Below are positions 21,585-34,095 of a DNA stretch of 64,000 bases, one piece after another. Under the pieces are notes generated by a model that saw only the letters and a program-made list of their open reading frames with translations, had not been told where the DNA came from and searched no databases. The first letter of the stretch is position 1; each line of letters starts with the position of its first letter. The position numbers were made by a program, and so were the translations under genes. This DNA comes from Fragilaria crotonensis (Eukaryota > Bacillariophyta > Fragilariophyceae > Fragilariales > Fragilariaceae). The stretch lies in the NCBI GenBank assembly GCA_022925895.1, contig JAKSYS010000881.1:124001-188000 (forward strand), written 5' to 3'.

Positions 21585-22857
21585 TCACTGCGCACTCTTC
21601 TTCCACGGTTGGGTGGCAAGTACGATGACGACTATGATAACGACCACAATAAGTGCAATGTACCTGACGATGAAAATAGTGAGAGAATGATTGTGAAAGG
21701 TTGCTCGCGACATGCAAACATGATAGCCATGACCCCCCCCCTCCGACTGCAACGTTGCGTATGACTTACAGTTGCTTCTTTCGAATCGATTTTTGCAGCT
21801 CAATTGATTGAAAGATTTCCTTATTTCCATCCTCGACATGATCCACGGCTTGGCGAACTTGGAGCTCAATGTTGTTCAACACTTCGCCTTGTTGCTCCAC
21901 AATCAACGCAAAATCCAAAAACATTTGATGCAGTTCAGCGACGGACTGTTCCAAAGCCTTGATATCCTGATACTTGTCCTCAATCCTGGCAGTGATCAGT
22001 CTACATTTGTAATCAGACGAACGAATCAATGCATTAGTCATCTGTTGTCGGACCACCAATGATAGTGGACCAGCAAACGCTGCCAGCACAAATGTCACCC
22101 GACCGTACTCACGTAATTTCCTCATTCACACCTCCCGCCAAGACCATTTGTTGGAAAAACTCATCGCGTCCTCCTTCAGAATTCGCAATGATGTCCACCT
22201 CCTCGTCTGTGGCATCTGGTTTGATGACCCTCACCTGGCGCTTCATTTTCCTTTCGATGTCCGCCTTGTACTTTTGTTGCGCAGCCTGGTAGGCTTTCAT
22301 TTCATCAATGAACTTTCGAGTCAACGTATTGAGAAGATTCTCCCTTAATCTATATGGAAGGTACAAGAGAATAAGTTGGAGCTCTCGTCGGGCGACGTGA
22401 AGTACTTCGAATACAGGGCAGGACGTAGTCGAAGGCACGCAACACTAGTAAAGGATACTTACCGGACATCACTCGCTTTGAGCTCTCCCTTGATCTTGAG
22501 TTTTTCATTCTCCTTCTTGAGCTCTCCCATCATATTCTTGGCCACCTTGGCCTGTTTGTTGGTGGTATCGATAGTCTTTCGAAGCTTTCGACTCAACTCA
22601 TGTTCCCTTAATGTCGTGGTTGCCTTTTGTGCCTGTTCGTTGATCCGTTCCACGTCGGCCGTCGCCTGGACAATATGACCAATATCAACCTTGATTTTCT
22701 CAACCGCGGTAAAGAAAACTTCCTTGTCGACTTGTTCTTTGGTCTTGGGCCGACCCCACTCAATGTCGGTAGGAGGGTGCTGCACACTGTCGTCGTCATC
22801 GCCGGGCACTCTCTTGGTGACCCAGCTGGGAAGCCTACTACCGAGGCGATTGATCAT
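21585..22857 (-). CDS. Qa-SNARE (syntaxin), copy 1, four exons
   Basis: Exons on the minus strand: 22857-22463, 22349-22113, 22000-21770 and 21663-21585, with donors GTAAGT, GTGAGT and GTAAGT and AG acceptors. Every junction is in phase 2, giving 313 residues. The N-terminal part is a three-helix regulatory region. Exon 3 encodes the SNARE motif with the zero-layer Gln in FALIVEQQGEVL, and exon 4 is a separate tail-anchor exon, LIVVVIIVVIVLAT plus a basic tip. It acts in membrane fusion, most like plasma-membrane syntaxins. A head-to-tail paralog lies 1.2 kb upstream (24077-25382). No frame problem in this copy. Confidence 0.9.
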
Positions 22858-24076
22858 GCTTGATGGTTTTGTCTGTGTATGTCTTACTGTGTGAGATAAT
22901 GTTTGAATCGATGATACGCTCTGTGTACTCTTTCACAGGGAAAATCCCGAGTTCAAGGCAACGCTGCGCGAATGGAGCTCTATAGAACCGAAAATGACTC
23001 GAACGGCTGACGAAGTGGCAATGATACGTAGCGGCGTCCTTTTGGACAAAGGATGTGATAACTTTTGCCATGCGATCCAATACAAGATCTGAGGATTGTA
23101 TAGTAGCGAAGGCACTTACGGTTGCCCCTCGATAAACGTACTATTATGTGAGCCTTCAATGGAGGCGACTTTTTTCAATCGTGATATGTGTCTGCATCCA
23201 AGGTTATTATAACTCGATACCCAGACTACGGCATTTGTACGTATGTCTATGTACTACTAGCTAGCACGTAGTATGCAACTCCGGCCGGAGAAGTAGACCA
23301 GGTGCTCGTAGCAGTACATCTAACCAGGAGTAAGAAAAACTTTAGAGTACCGTAGTACCGGCAATACAGTGAAATACAGTTGAACTGTGACTTGGCAGTT
23401 GACTGGAGACGCGGCACGCGGCCATGCATCCAATCGTGGTCGTGTTCATTGAATGCACGTTACGGGTAACGATTACGACTTTAGTCGCCTTGCCCTTGCT
23501 AGTTGGGATCTCATATGCCAGAGGGCGATTGGCTAGAGGAGATGGAGATTCAGCACATGATCGTCATGTGTCTTCACTTTGTTGACATTTAGCAAAAGGG
23601 TGATTGCCAATAGGACGCCAGGAAACCGTGGCTCCCTTGGGACGGAACAAAGATTAGAGATGAGTCATCACTTTGTGCTTCAGTTTCAAGGCAATTTTGC
23701 CATGAAGCTGGCCTTGTGGCAAAGGAGCAGTGGGCTGGAAATGTTTTTCTATCAACTCCCGATGCACGCTGTCAACAACGGGACGTGCTATTTGTTGTGT
23801 GACTGCAAGGACGTGGCTTTTACTAATTCCAAGAAACTATAGCACGGTAGCCAGCAGAATACACAATCTAAAACCCTGAGAGGCCACCTCGAAAATGATG
23901 CTGACTGTGTTCAAGATGAGGCAATTTCTTTGTCACATCAAAATAACAGGCACTTCCCGACCCCGTCTTAGTAGTGTCATTCCAGTGTAAAAACCCTCTA
24001 GTTATTGGTCCCTCGGATTGGAGTACTACATTTGTCACAACAAGGATCACATTTGACATACATCTCACGAATTCAA
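22858..24076. other. Spacer between the two syntaxin genes
   Basis: No gene recognised. GTAC/CTAGCTAG palindromes lie at 23235-23290; 23140-23870 has only short unrelated open frames. Confidence 0.4.
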
Positions 24077-25382
24077 TCAATTCACTTTGATAATTCCTGT
24101 GGCAAATAGGATTACGACGAGGACAATGACTACAATGAGGATAATCCACCTGAAATAGATGAACGAGTAAGAGTGAGCGTGGTTGTTGAAATGACCGCTA
24201 CGACCCATCCTGCTATCACAACCAGGAATAGGGTACTTACAGTTGCTTCTTTCTAATCGACTTTTGTAGCTCAATCGATTGATAAACATCCTTGTTAGCC
24301 TCCTCAACATGATCAGCAGCTTGGCGAACTTGGTGCTCAATATTGTTCAACAGTTCTCCCTGCTGTTCCACGAGCAATGCAAAGTCCAAGAACATTTGAT
24401 GAAGCTCCGCAACAGACTGTTCCAAAGCCTTGACATCTTGATACTTGCCTGCGACCTTGGCAGTGACAGCTCTGCGTTGTGTTTACCAAACGAAAGAAGC
24501 AATGTATTAGTCATCGGGTGCGCGATTTCCATTGGATACGGAACAGCGAAAGTTGCTGAAGCAAAGCGGCCTAAACAATGCCATCCAACGTTACTCACGT
24601 AATTTCATCGTTGACTCCTCCCGCCAAAATCGTTTGTTTATACAGTGCGTCGCGTCCTCCCTCTGAGCGCATGATTTCCTCGACCTCCTCGTCGGTGGCA
24701 TCAGGTTTGACGACCTTGACCTGGCGCTTCATTTTATTCTGAATGTCCGTCTTATACTTCTGTTGCGATGCCTGATAAGCCTTCATTTCGTCAATGAACT
24801 TTCGTGTCAACGTATTCAGTAGATTCTCCCGTACTCTGTAATTTTGCAGTAACGTATGGGTGAGTTGGAACTCGCGGGTGAGTTGGAACTCGCCGTTGCA
24901 AGATAAGTAGCACATGTCAAGCATTTGCGATGGAAGCAAAGTGCATGAACAGAATAAGCATGCAATACAAGGACTTCAAAACAAGGTACGTACCTCAAAT
25001 CACTCGCTTTGAGCTCTCCTTGTTTCTTGAGTTGTTCATTCTCCGCCTTGAGTTCTCCAATTAGATTCTTGGCTGCCTTGGCCTGCTTGTTGGTGGTATC
25101 AATAGTCTTTCGAAGCCTTCTACTCAACTCCTGCTCCTTCTCTGTCGTGGTTGCCTTTGCGCCTGTTCGTTGATCCGTTCCACGTCCGCAGTAGCCTCGA
25201 TAATGTGAGCAATCTTGCCCTTGATTTCCACGGCCGTGAAAAAATTGCCTTGTCGATTTCTTGTTTGGTCGTGGGCCGACCCTTTCAATATCTGCTTCTG
25301 GTTGTTTCAGATCATCATCGTCTTCATCGTCGTCATCTGGCTCGTTGGCCCAGCTTGGAAGCTCGCCCAGTCGATTGTTCAT
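24077..25382 (-). CDS. Qa-SNARE (syntaxin), copy 2, four exons
   Basis: Exons 25382-24994, 24835-24599, 24471-24241 and 24149-24077. Exons 2 and 3 have exactly the lengths of copy 1 (237 and 231 bases) and all introns sit at the same codon phase. The SNARE motif keeps FALLVEQQGELLNNIEHQVR; the tail anchor is a different hydrophobic sequence, IILIVVIVLVVILFAT. Exon 1 leaves and re-enters frame three times, at CCC 25280-25282, A6 25239-25244 and TTT 25156-25158 (plus strand), each one base short of the copy 1 pattern. Adding three bases restores both the phase and the residues FFTAVE and ADVERINEQAQ. Function as for copy 1, with divergent termini suggesting a separate site of action. Confidence 0.85.
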
Positions 25383-28348
25383 GCTTGTTGTTGCGTGCGG
25401 TGTTGATTTCCAAAAACTTTTATATTAGGCTCTATCGTGTCGTTCCTACTATCAGTAATTGCGATACTCTTTGACAGGGCAGATGAACTCTCAAGAAATG
25501 CAGCAAAGCACCACACTCAACGAGTGATGTCTATAGAATGGAATGGAAATAGCCAACTACGGTAACGACGAGACATGTACTGTCGGGGGGGGAAGCAAAG
25601 ACAAATGCGGCACCGTGCAGATTTTTCGGATCGTTGCGGTCGTGTTGGCCACAGTCCAAGCACCGTGTACTCCGAGTAGACACTGTTGACACGACCCGTT
25701 GTTTGTTGGAGTGGTACTACTAGACTAGAGTAACGGTACAGTAGGAAGCATACACGCCAATTGTAGCCTTGTTGTGGTCGACAGTCAGGCGTCAGGCCTC
25801 CCATGACCCAGTGCGGGGTGCGGGGTGAGGGGTGACGTGATGACGCCGCGTCCGGTGCGTGGGTGGTTTGTGTTGTTGCAAGTTGCAATTTGAAATTTTG
25901 GATATGGCGAGGTCCGGTCCGGGACTATCGGTACATTGTACCAGGAGGTTCCGGAATTTCTGCTCTATCCTAGTATTTCTTCTACAGGACTTTTTGTGTA
26001 TCAGATTGCCACGCGAAACGGACAAAATAGACTGATCGAATTGGTTGGAGGCTGTTGGTATTCGTAGGTACTCAAGTACAATGGACAATTATCATTTTCT
26101 GATTTGAAGGATTTTATTATAATAGAAGAAAGTCCGCAGATTTCTTTCTCCTAATTTCTTTCTTCTACTTAAGCAAATTGAAGCTTCTTCAATTTTCTTC
26201 TAGTTTCTCCCTTTTTCTCCTTTTTTCTAAACAGCTTCTCCTATTTTCTCCCTTTTGCTTCCTTTCGCTTACTACGTTGCAAGTCGTAGAATTTTAATTT
26301 CGTTGATACGAACTCGAACATATAATACGTGTCGTACATAAAATTCAAGTTAGACCTGCGAGGTATACACTGCTTTAAAAGCCTATTTTGGACCATGCCA
26401 CACACTTTTCCAAATGAGCGAGTAGAGCTTCTCTCTTTTTCTTCCTTTTTCTCCTTTTTTCTTCACGGAATTTTTTCTATCTTCCTTTCTCTTCTTTTTT
26501 CTTCCAGATTTTTTCCTTTCTTCCTTTTACTTGCTTTTTCTTCCGGGGTTTCTATGAATGTATGTAGAACTTCCATATGAATCGATGGACTTGTTTTGCT
26601 CATCACGTTTTCAATTTCGGTTGATGTCCAAGGTTATCACGTCATGGCACGCAGAAAAAAAGAAACGGTTTTGAAAAAAGTCCTTAAACATGAAAGAAAA
26701 ACTAGTCCGAAAGCAAATATTCCGGGACCTCCAGGTACAATTGTAGAGTGCAACTCGCTTCTACTCATTTTACTCCATCAAGTACTCGAGTACTCAGGAC
26801 ATTGTACCAGTAGATTTTTGTACACACTTCCTACTCAGTACTTCCATCGCTACTACGGGTACTGTAACTGGCACATGTACAGTAGCTGGTAGCTAGTAGC
26901 TACATGTAGTCGCCGCAATGCCTCAATATGCATAACTCATCAACAGTCAACACTCAAAACCGATTTGAGAACACTGTGTCCTGAAAAATTGAACCAAATC
27001 TAATCTTCAGCAGACATCTTGGATCACCTCTCCCTTGTTGGAATGCACCAGTCACCAGGCTTCACTGGCATTTAAGTCAAGGAAGCCTTCTCCAACCAGT
27101 TTGGGCCAAAGAGGTAAGTTGCTTCCCTGCTTGGTCATTATCATGGCACTCTTCTTGGCATTCACTGGGGCAGTAATCAACTCAATGCAATTGATAGCTC
27201 TATTCATCAATATAGTACCTTCTTGGGAAGCCATTGCTTCCTCAGCATTGTGACGCTTATTGCTTGACAAACGTCCGATGCATCACTTTTGCATGATGAA
27301 CCTTGGCTCCACATCAAAGAAGGATCAATGTGGTTAATTTTCAGCTCAATTGATGATCTTGTTAATGTGCTTTGAGCTTTTGAATATAATAGTTTGGAGA
27401 ATGCCCAGAGGAGCCCACAAAATTCACAAAAAAAACAGCTCAAGATTTTCTAAAATAACTCAATTATCATGAACAACATCCATCAAATTGCCTATTCAAA
27501 TCAGGCAACAACCTTTCACTGTGACAATGAGATTGCCCAGGTTCGGATTTCAACATTCAACTGGCATCATCCAAGAAAAGGGGAAATACTGGGTTGTTAC
27601 CCCTGTACCTAGTATACTGCAGTGGGAGTATTGCACTTCGCAATACCTGGCACTTGGCAGTCGGAGAGTTCGTGGCATCAGCACGGTCCCACAGAGGTGA
27701 TTCCCTACATAGAGAAACTACGAAGGAGCGCTCGCCCGTACTCGTACCTGGTACCAGGGACAAGTACAAGTAGGCTGGAGCACGTCGGACATCCGTGGTC
27801 TTGTGAAACCTTGTTGCAGTTGCTGTACGGTACTAGTACCATTCCATACTACAGTAGTAGTATTACTTCACACGATTCTATCAGTTAGACCTAGTGGACT
27901 GCGCGTGTCTGCAAATCAGTGATTCGTACGACGTGCTGACGTGCTCACTCAGACACTGACAGTCGCCAATGGCATCTTCCTAACAACCAGAAAATTGTAA
28001 CGTAAGGTAATATGGCTCTCGCAATCGATCAGTTTGATCTCGAAGCGGAGGCTCTTCACTGCATTGTTCGCTCCATTGTCGTGTCATTTGGTATACGCAT
28101 CTCTTATTGTTGGGGCAGGTCCTAGTGCCTGCGGACCGTGGAGGTACAATTTGGCAAACGAGTTCGTGTTGATCCCGTTTCCGTAAAGGCTGGTATAGGT
28201 TCTACGGTTCGGCAGTGCCCTCGCTCAACCTCGCCCAACGTTGTTTTCGCGTTGATTGCTTCGCATAAGTCGACACCTCAATAATTTTGCCGGTGTCAAC
28301 TGTGAACTCACCTCGACTTCCTTATTGATCCCCTCTCGTGCTTAGAAG
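25383..28348. other. Long intergenic region without a clear gene
   Basis: Sections: GC-rich spacer (25560-25900); a polypyrimidine stretch of CTTTTTTCTCC-type repeats (26110-26560); palindromes at 26750-26900 and 27600-27850; and 27000-27450, of different composition, which may be an old repeat (a short minus-strand open frame 27052-27270 matches nothing known). A short ATG frame at 28011 ends near a possible GTATAC donor and could be a 5' exon of the ankyrin gene; this is only a guess. Confidence 0.35.
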
Positions 28349-31300
28349 TTGCATACATATTCCCGAGCGCACCTTACAATGCGCTGGCGACCTGGACCTC
28401 AGAATGAGGTGATGGAGAACGATCTAGTTCCCGACATGCCTAACCTGGATGATGACGATGAAGGAGTCGGGAGCCGGGTGGATGATGATCGGTCTGATAA
28501 ACCATCTCGCGGACGGTTGGGTGGATCCTCGACTCCTAGTTTGCCTCCTGCTGATGTCGATGAGTACGATGACGCACCGGAGCCACAAAAGGCATCCGAC
28601 GGTGACTCAGATCTCCACGAGGAGGATGACCATGGAATAGACCATGCGGAGGATCCGCAGGCGCCAGCGCCTGTATGGAAACCTCAGGATCAACAGTCAA
28701 CATGCGAATTCATGCACACGATTGCCAACTATTCACAGAAACGGGAGTCAGGGTGCAAAAAGGCTGAGTATTCGGCTACCACTGTAGATGAGTTTGGAAA
28801 TCGTTGGAGACTCATCATTTACGTAAATGGAAACGGTCGAGCCAGCAATCACCATCTTAGTCTCTTTCTGCAAGTGGCAGATGCAGATGACTTGCCTTTC
28901 GGTTGGAAAAAGGCTGTTAGCTACGTTCTCACTTTAGAACATCCGAGTGGAGGAAACTTGGGCTATGCGAAGAGAAATCCAGATAAAACGTTCAAACTGT
29001 GCCCCAAAGCTATAGATTGGGGTTGGTCGCAGTTTATAACATCAGACAGAATTCAACAGGAAGGATATGTATCAAACGATTCCCTCACTGTTAGGGCATC
29101 AGTGACGGTGAAGTCCTCCTCGGTCAACATTGATGCGGATGACGCGGAACTTTACCTCAAGAGTGCTGTAGAGGATGGCAATGCTGAGGCAGTTAAGATT
29201 TGCTTGGCTCAAGGTGCTGGTGTGAATTGCCAGTTCAAGGATGATTTGTACACTCCGTTGCATACGGCTTGCTCATCAAGCTCAAACTCTGGATCGTTGG
29301 AGGTCTTGAACTTGCTTCTCGAACGAGGTGCGGACGGTAATGCGTGTAATAAGTGGAGAGAAACACCCCTTTTGATCGCAGCGAACAATGGACATCACGC
29401 GGCAGTCAATGCTCTTCTTGAACACGGAGCAGACCCTAGTCTTTGCAGTGAAGCAGGATGGAGTGCGCTCACTTTTGCAGCCCACAAGGGGTACAATAAC
29501 ATAGTCACCTTGCTTCTCAAGGCCGGAGCCCCCGTCAACGTCAGAGTTACGGAAGATCTCAGTACTCCTTTACACAAGGCTTGTGCTGGTGGCAAACCTG
29601 GTCATTTATCTGCAGTCAAGCAGCTGCTTGAAAATGGTGCCGACGTTCATGCGTTGAACAAGTGGAGAGAAACCCCCTTGCTCACCGCGGCGAATCATGG
29701 ACAAGCGGATGCAGTGGACGACTTGTTGAAACATGGGGCTGATCCATGCAAATGTACGGACACTGGTTGGTCGCCTTTGAGTATTGCTGCTTACAAAGGT
29801 CATGATGATGTCGTGCGTTTGCTTCTGGAGGAAGGTGCTCCAACCGAAGAGGCGGATCCAACCCTTAGTGCGTTGCTGCAAGCTGCAACGAAAGGACTTC
29901 CAGATACCGTCGAATTGCTGCTTCGACATGGCGCTGACCATACCGTCACAACGAAGAAAGGCGACACTGCACTTTCGATCCTTGTTGAACAAAATCTCAT
30001 TGATGCTGCGGTTGAAATGGTGACAGAGTACAAGGCGAGTGTTCCAAGGTGCTCTAGGGATAGAAAGAAAGTGCAGAGGGCTCGGCTTCTGATCAACCTC
30101 CGCGTCAAGCAGCAGCAACGTGAAGGTTTGCTGAGCATGGATGATGATGAAACCGATGACGAAACGGACGAATCCCTTTTCCCGTTAAACGATAACGGCC
30201 CACCATCGGCGAAGAAGAATAGAAAGGGTAACTTAGCGACTGCAGAAGCAAGCGCACGTGCGGCGGAGGAAGCGTTGTTGTTAGAACTTGCTCAAGAGGA
30301 ATCCAAAGCTCAGCAAGAAGAAGCTGTGGCGAATTCCAAGCGGGCTAAGAAAAAGAAGAAGAAAGATCGTGAACGACAACAAAAACTTAAAGAAGAGGAG
30401 GAAGAGAAGCAAAAGGAAGCACTCATTGCGAAGGAACGAGAGCGACAGAGAATTTTGCGTGAGGAAAAGGAGCACAAGATTCGCATGGAACGACTTCAGG
30501 AAGAGAAACAACGCGCAATGAAAGAAGATGCTGCTCGGGAGAAGAAATTGAAACAAGAAGCAGCACAACGTCGGGAGAAGGAAGAGCGGGAGAGAGCGCA
30601 ACGACTCCAAGCCCTGCAAGAGCTAGCCAGTGAGAAAACCGTCAACAGATCATCGGAAGACATCGAAAATCGTTCCAAGAATACTAAGGCCAAAGGTAGA
30701 AAAGTTGCCGATGAAGGATCTGCCAAAAATGGACAGTATGGAACGCCTTCAACTGCCCATTTTCGCGGCGCAGCTACGCAGCAGTCCAGCGGTAGGGGAT
30801 GGGAAACCAAGTCAGGTGAGGTGCAAGCGTCCAATGCACAGCCCACCGCAAATGTTGTTGTCCGTGCAGGCCTTCAAAATCGGTCCGTAGAGGATCCTAA
30901 TTCTTCAAATCGGGGTTCTCGTTCGGTCGATGCGTTGGCGTTTGAAACGCCCCAACCGCAGGTGAAGGCAAACAGCCTCGTGGTGCAACCGTCCCCCGTC
31001 GTGAGCGGAGTAAGCGTCGCGTCGTCGTCTTCGAATAGCGACCAGACCCAGACCTTTCCTCCCAAATTTGAGCTTCCTCAAGTCGTTCTTTATCGTCAAG
31101 AAAAGCTGGGGCAGCTTTTCCAGAGATGCGCTGTTGCCAGGTCTCAGCCTCACTCAGATCCTCTTGATTCCGTCAATGAGGATATCGTCAAGACTGTTGT
31201 ATACCGCTGGATCGTTCGTGCAGCCCACGATAGTGCTCCGTTCCTTGATAGCATGATTCCTAGTTGGACTGACTTCGATTATTTGTGTTCGTTTCTCCAG

Positions 31301-32778
31301 CGCCAGTTCATCGCCGAGAGTCGCAAGGCGGTTGGTGCGTCGGCAACATCTAGCATGGTCGACATGGAATCGGTGAAGGAAGCAGGTGCATCTTTTGCGC
31401 GTCTCTGCGATTCCTTGGCTAAGGACCTCGTGCAATTCCGGCAGCAGCTAGAGAAACAAACCACATCTAGCTGGACGGACTCGTCGCTCGGCCTTTCTGG
31501 ATCGGAAGTAATGAGGAATGGCCTTGGTTCCATGGTGTGTATTGATTGGGCTGGCAGAGCGCAAGTTTACTTTTCGACGTATGCTTTTGCGAAGGCTACC
31601 GAGCGTCACGTGGGATCGTCCAGACGACTTTTGACTGCTTTGTTCGCTGCCAAAAAGCGTTACGAGATTATGGGCATGCTCGTTGCGGGAACTGCCATGG
31701 ACTTCCGACTCACGCCTTCGACACTGGAGACACTTCACCGCACCATTGGGGTGAAAGTTGAGCTTTGGAGCGATCCGTTTAGCGTGTGTGGTGATAATTT
31801 GTTCTTTGGGTGTTTTGATGATGTCGACGCTTCGTTTGGAGGGTTATCACCCTTTGGAACGGAAGATGCTACAGCTGAACTCGCGAAGTTGAAGAGAGGT
31901 GGCGCTGTCGCCATAATGCCGCCGCTCGACACAATGGTTGCGAGGCAGTACCTTTGCAGAATCGTTGATTTACTTGAGATGGGTGATCAGGAACGCGTCC
32001 CGCTGTCCTTCATTGTTATCTTGCATGCTGGGTGCTTTCGTGATTCGAGTCGTTCTCCTTCCTTTAACGACGCTATCGCTCTGGACCCACGTCTTGGCGA
32101 CCGCCACCGAGTTTACATTCGATGCGCCGAAGTCCTTCCTGCAGGGCAGCACGCATTCCAGACAGGGGAGGGAGAAGGGGTATCAAAAGCGAGTAGAACG
32201 AACAGTTTGTTCCTTCTCCTCCAAAATGAAACCGGAAAGAATCGCCATGCGATGACAGAAGCGTCTCTAGTGTCTGTTATTCGTGCAATGAGTCCAAGTT
32301 TTGCCCCCCTCCCAAAGAATCGTCATTCTCGTCGTCCATTGGATCCATTGGTTACCAAGAGAACTATATGGCACAAGAGCCTGTCGCCGTAGCCCATGGT
32401 ACATTCTCTGATCGCTCGGTTGCACTTTCTCCTTCACCTCACGTACCAGCGCATTCCGACTTCGGGGCATTTAACAGCGGCTCGCTTTCCAATGGGTTTA
32501 GTCACGACAGTCAAAACAGTGGTCATAATAGTCAAGGAGGTGGGGTGCGTCCGAAGCGAGGTCGTTTGTTCGCCCTAGTTGACGATGATGACGATGTCAG
32601 CAACGTGGACGTAGTGTCTGGGATGTTGAGTAATCTTGACGTCTTCAAGAATCATTCGTCTCAAGAAATTGACATCGAGGCCATCAGTCTTGGTCTGATG
32701 GGGATCGGCGGGGGTTCTCTCGGAGAATCCGGCGGTTCTACAGACAATATGCGAACAACGAGTAGGTTTTTGGGTTAA
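28349..32778 (+). CDS. MATH-ankyrin-coiled-coil protein
   Basis: An acidic N-terminus precedes a MATH/TRAF-like domain (about 110-255, with WRLIIYVNGNG and HHLSLFLQVADA). Then comes an array of ankyrin repeats (about 265-545, e.g. YTPLHTACSSSS, ETPLLIAANNGHHAAVNALL), a highly charged coiled coil (about 625-765) and a large C-terminal region of unknown fold (about 920 on, YRWIVRAAHDSAPFLDSM). MATH plus ankyrin suggests an adaptor. The first open frame stops at 32392, but one extra C in the C6 run 32304-32309 lets it run into the overlapping frame to 32778, ending TTSRFLG. That 3' end is duplicated at 48981-49293, which supports it as real coding sequence. Total about 1475 residues. Start could be 28349 or 28379. 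Confidence 0.8.
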
Positions 32779-34095
32779 ATGTTCCTGATTGAGTTTCATG
32801 GCAAACATTAGATGCTTGCAAGTCCTTCGCGCCAAAATGCGAGGCAGATTTCATTAATAATACAACTTATGTCGATATTATGTGGCTAATGGCTAATGCC
32901 AATATCTTCGCTTCCAGCAGTCTTGTCTGCAAAAGCGGTGTCTGGTTTCACAAATCAGCTCTCTTGCATTCACTCTAGTGATCGATACGTCAATACAACA
33001 AGCAGGGCAATTCGGCACCCGAACACTCTTGACGGTTATCAGGATCGTAGGGTGTGCGTCGTTGTCATTGCTGCGTTAGTATTCATCTCCTTCCTCCACC
33101 TCGTCAGGTTCGTCCTGCTCATCGTCAGTAACATCACCAGAAATTGCAACTCGTATCAAGTCCACAGCAACATCGACATTGGCTTTGCTATGGAACTTGT
33201 ACGTCGCTGGAATGTCGAACTTCAGTTCCGCAACTACGCGCGCCTCGAAACCCCAAGAAGAAATCGTCTTGAGGAGATAGTCTCGCGTCGACGTTTTATG
33301 AAAGGAATAAACTGCCCGTCTGGCCAGACGGGTGCCGGCCTTGAGGAATCGAACATCCATGCCGGCATTGTGCTTCGTGCCAAAGGGAGGATTCGTAACG
33401 ACTGTATCGACGCAACCGTCCAAGAGTGGCAGACCATCGGGAGCATTCGGATCCAGCGTCGCGGTTGGAGGTTGTGGCGCACCACGACTCGTTCGACCAC
33501 CCCGTCCTGACCCCCTCCCTGATTTGGATTTACCTCCACCAGCAGAATTGGTTTTGTTATTGTTCCCGTTCTTCTTTTCAACAAACCCTCCATCGTTGAC
33601 TTTGGCAAGAATAAAGTCCACAGTCACATTCAAATGTTCCGCATTCGCAACAGCCACTGCCACGGCGTCGGGATCGCAATCAACGCCCCAAATAGCATCA
33701 CAATCGACGACGGCGCATCCCATTGCCAACATCCCCGTGCCACAGCCCAAATCCAGCGCCGTCCGACCAGGACCCAAATCACCTTCTTGTAGGGCAAACG
33801 AAACGATCGATGCCGTCAATGCGGCACTCGTCGGGTATTGTTCGAGGCGAATCTGGAGAAAGTGATATGCATGTGAGTGCGGGTGCATTTGTTGGAAACT
33901 AATCAGCTTCTGAGTTCGAGGGCTGAAACAGTCGATAGCAACTGCTCCAAGTATCCAATTCATCCTAGTGCTTTTTGTCTCATGTGATGAACATTCCAGC
34001 TTTCTATCCAGCATACCTTCGGATCTGGAAACTCTCGGGTTACTGAGGATAGACATGATTCTATGTGCTTGAGCTTCATTTATGGCCATGTACTC
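32466..34095. repeat. Segmental duplication, copy 1
   Basis: The sequence from GGCATTTAACAGC (32466) through the METTL5 start matches 48981 to about 50617 in the same orientation. By eye, METTL5 exon 2 differs at only about 1% of positions, the spacer 32779-33075 at a few percent, and the METTL5 intron very much more, with indels. Confidence 0.88.
33076..34079 (-). CDS. METTL5: METTL5-type 18S rRNA N6-adenine methyltransferase, copy 1
   Basis: Two exons. Exon 1 (34079-34017) encodes 21 residues beginning MKLKHIESCLSSV and ending PDPK, like the MKLKELES start of METTL5. The intron is 34016-33853 (GTATGC to TTTCTCCAG) and exon 2 is 33852-33076. LEQYPTSA, DLGCGTGMLAMG (SAM motif I), the catalytic NPPFGTKHNAG and AVYSFHKTSTRDYL identify the family. 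METTL5 with TRMT112 methylates one adenine of 18S rRNA. A Gly/Lys/Ser-rich insert (KSGRGSGRGGRTSRG) lies before NPPF. The C-terminus ends in an acidic tail. The gene is complete and a near-identical second copy exists. Confidence 0.92.

Noticed and set aside
27052-27270. Short minus-strand frame with PLWPKLVGEGFLDLN
   Set aside because: No recognisable family and no neighbouring parts; not enough for a gene or element call.
32896-33510. Plus-strand open frame of about 204 codons (also at 49395-50018)
   Set aside because: It is antisense to METTL5 exon 2 and conserved only because that gene is conserved.
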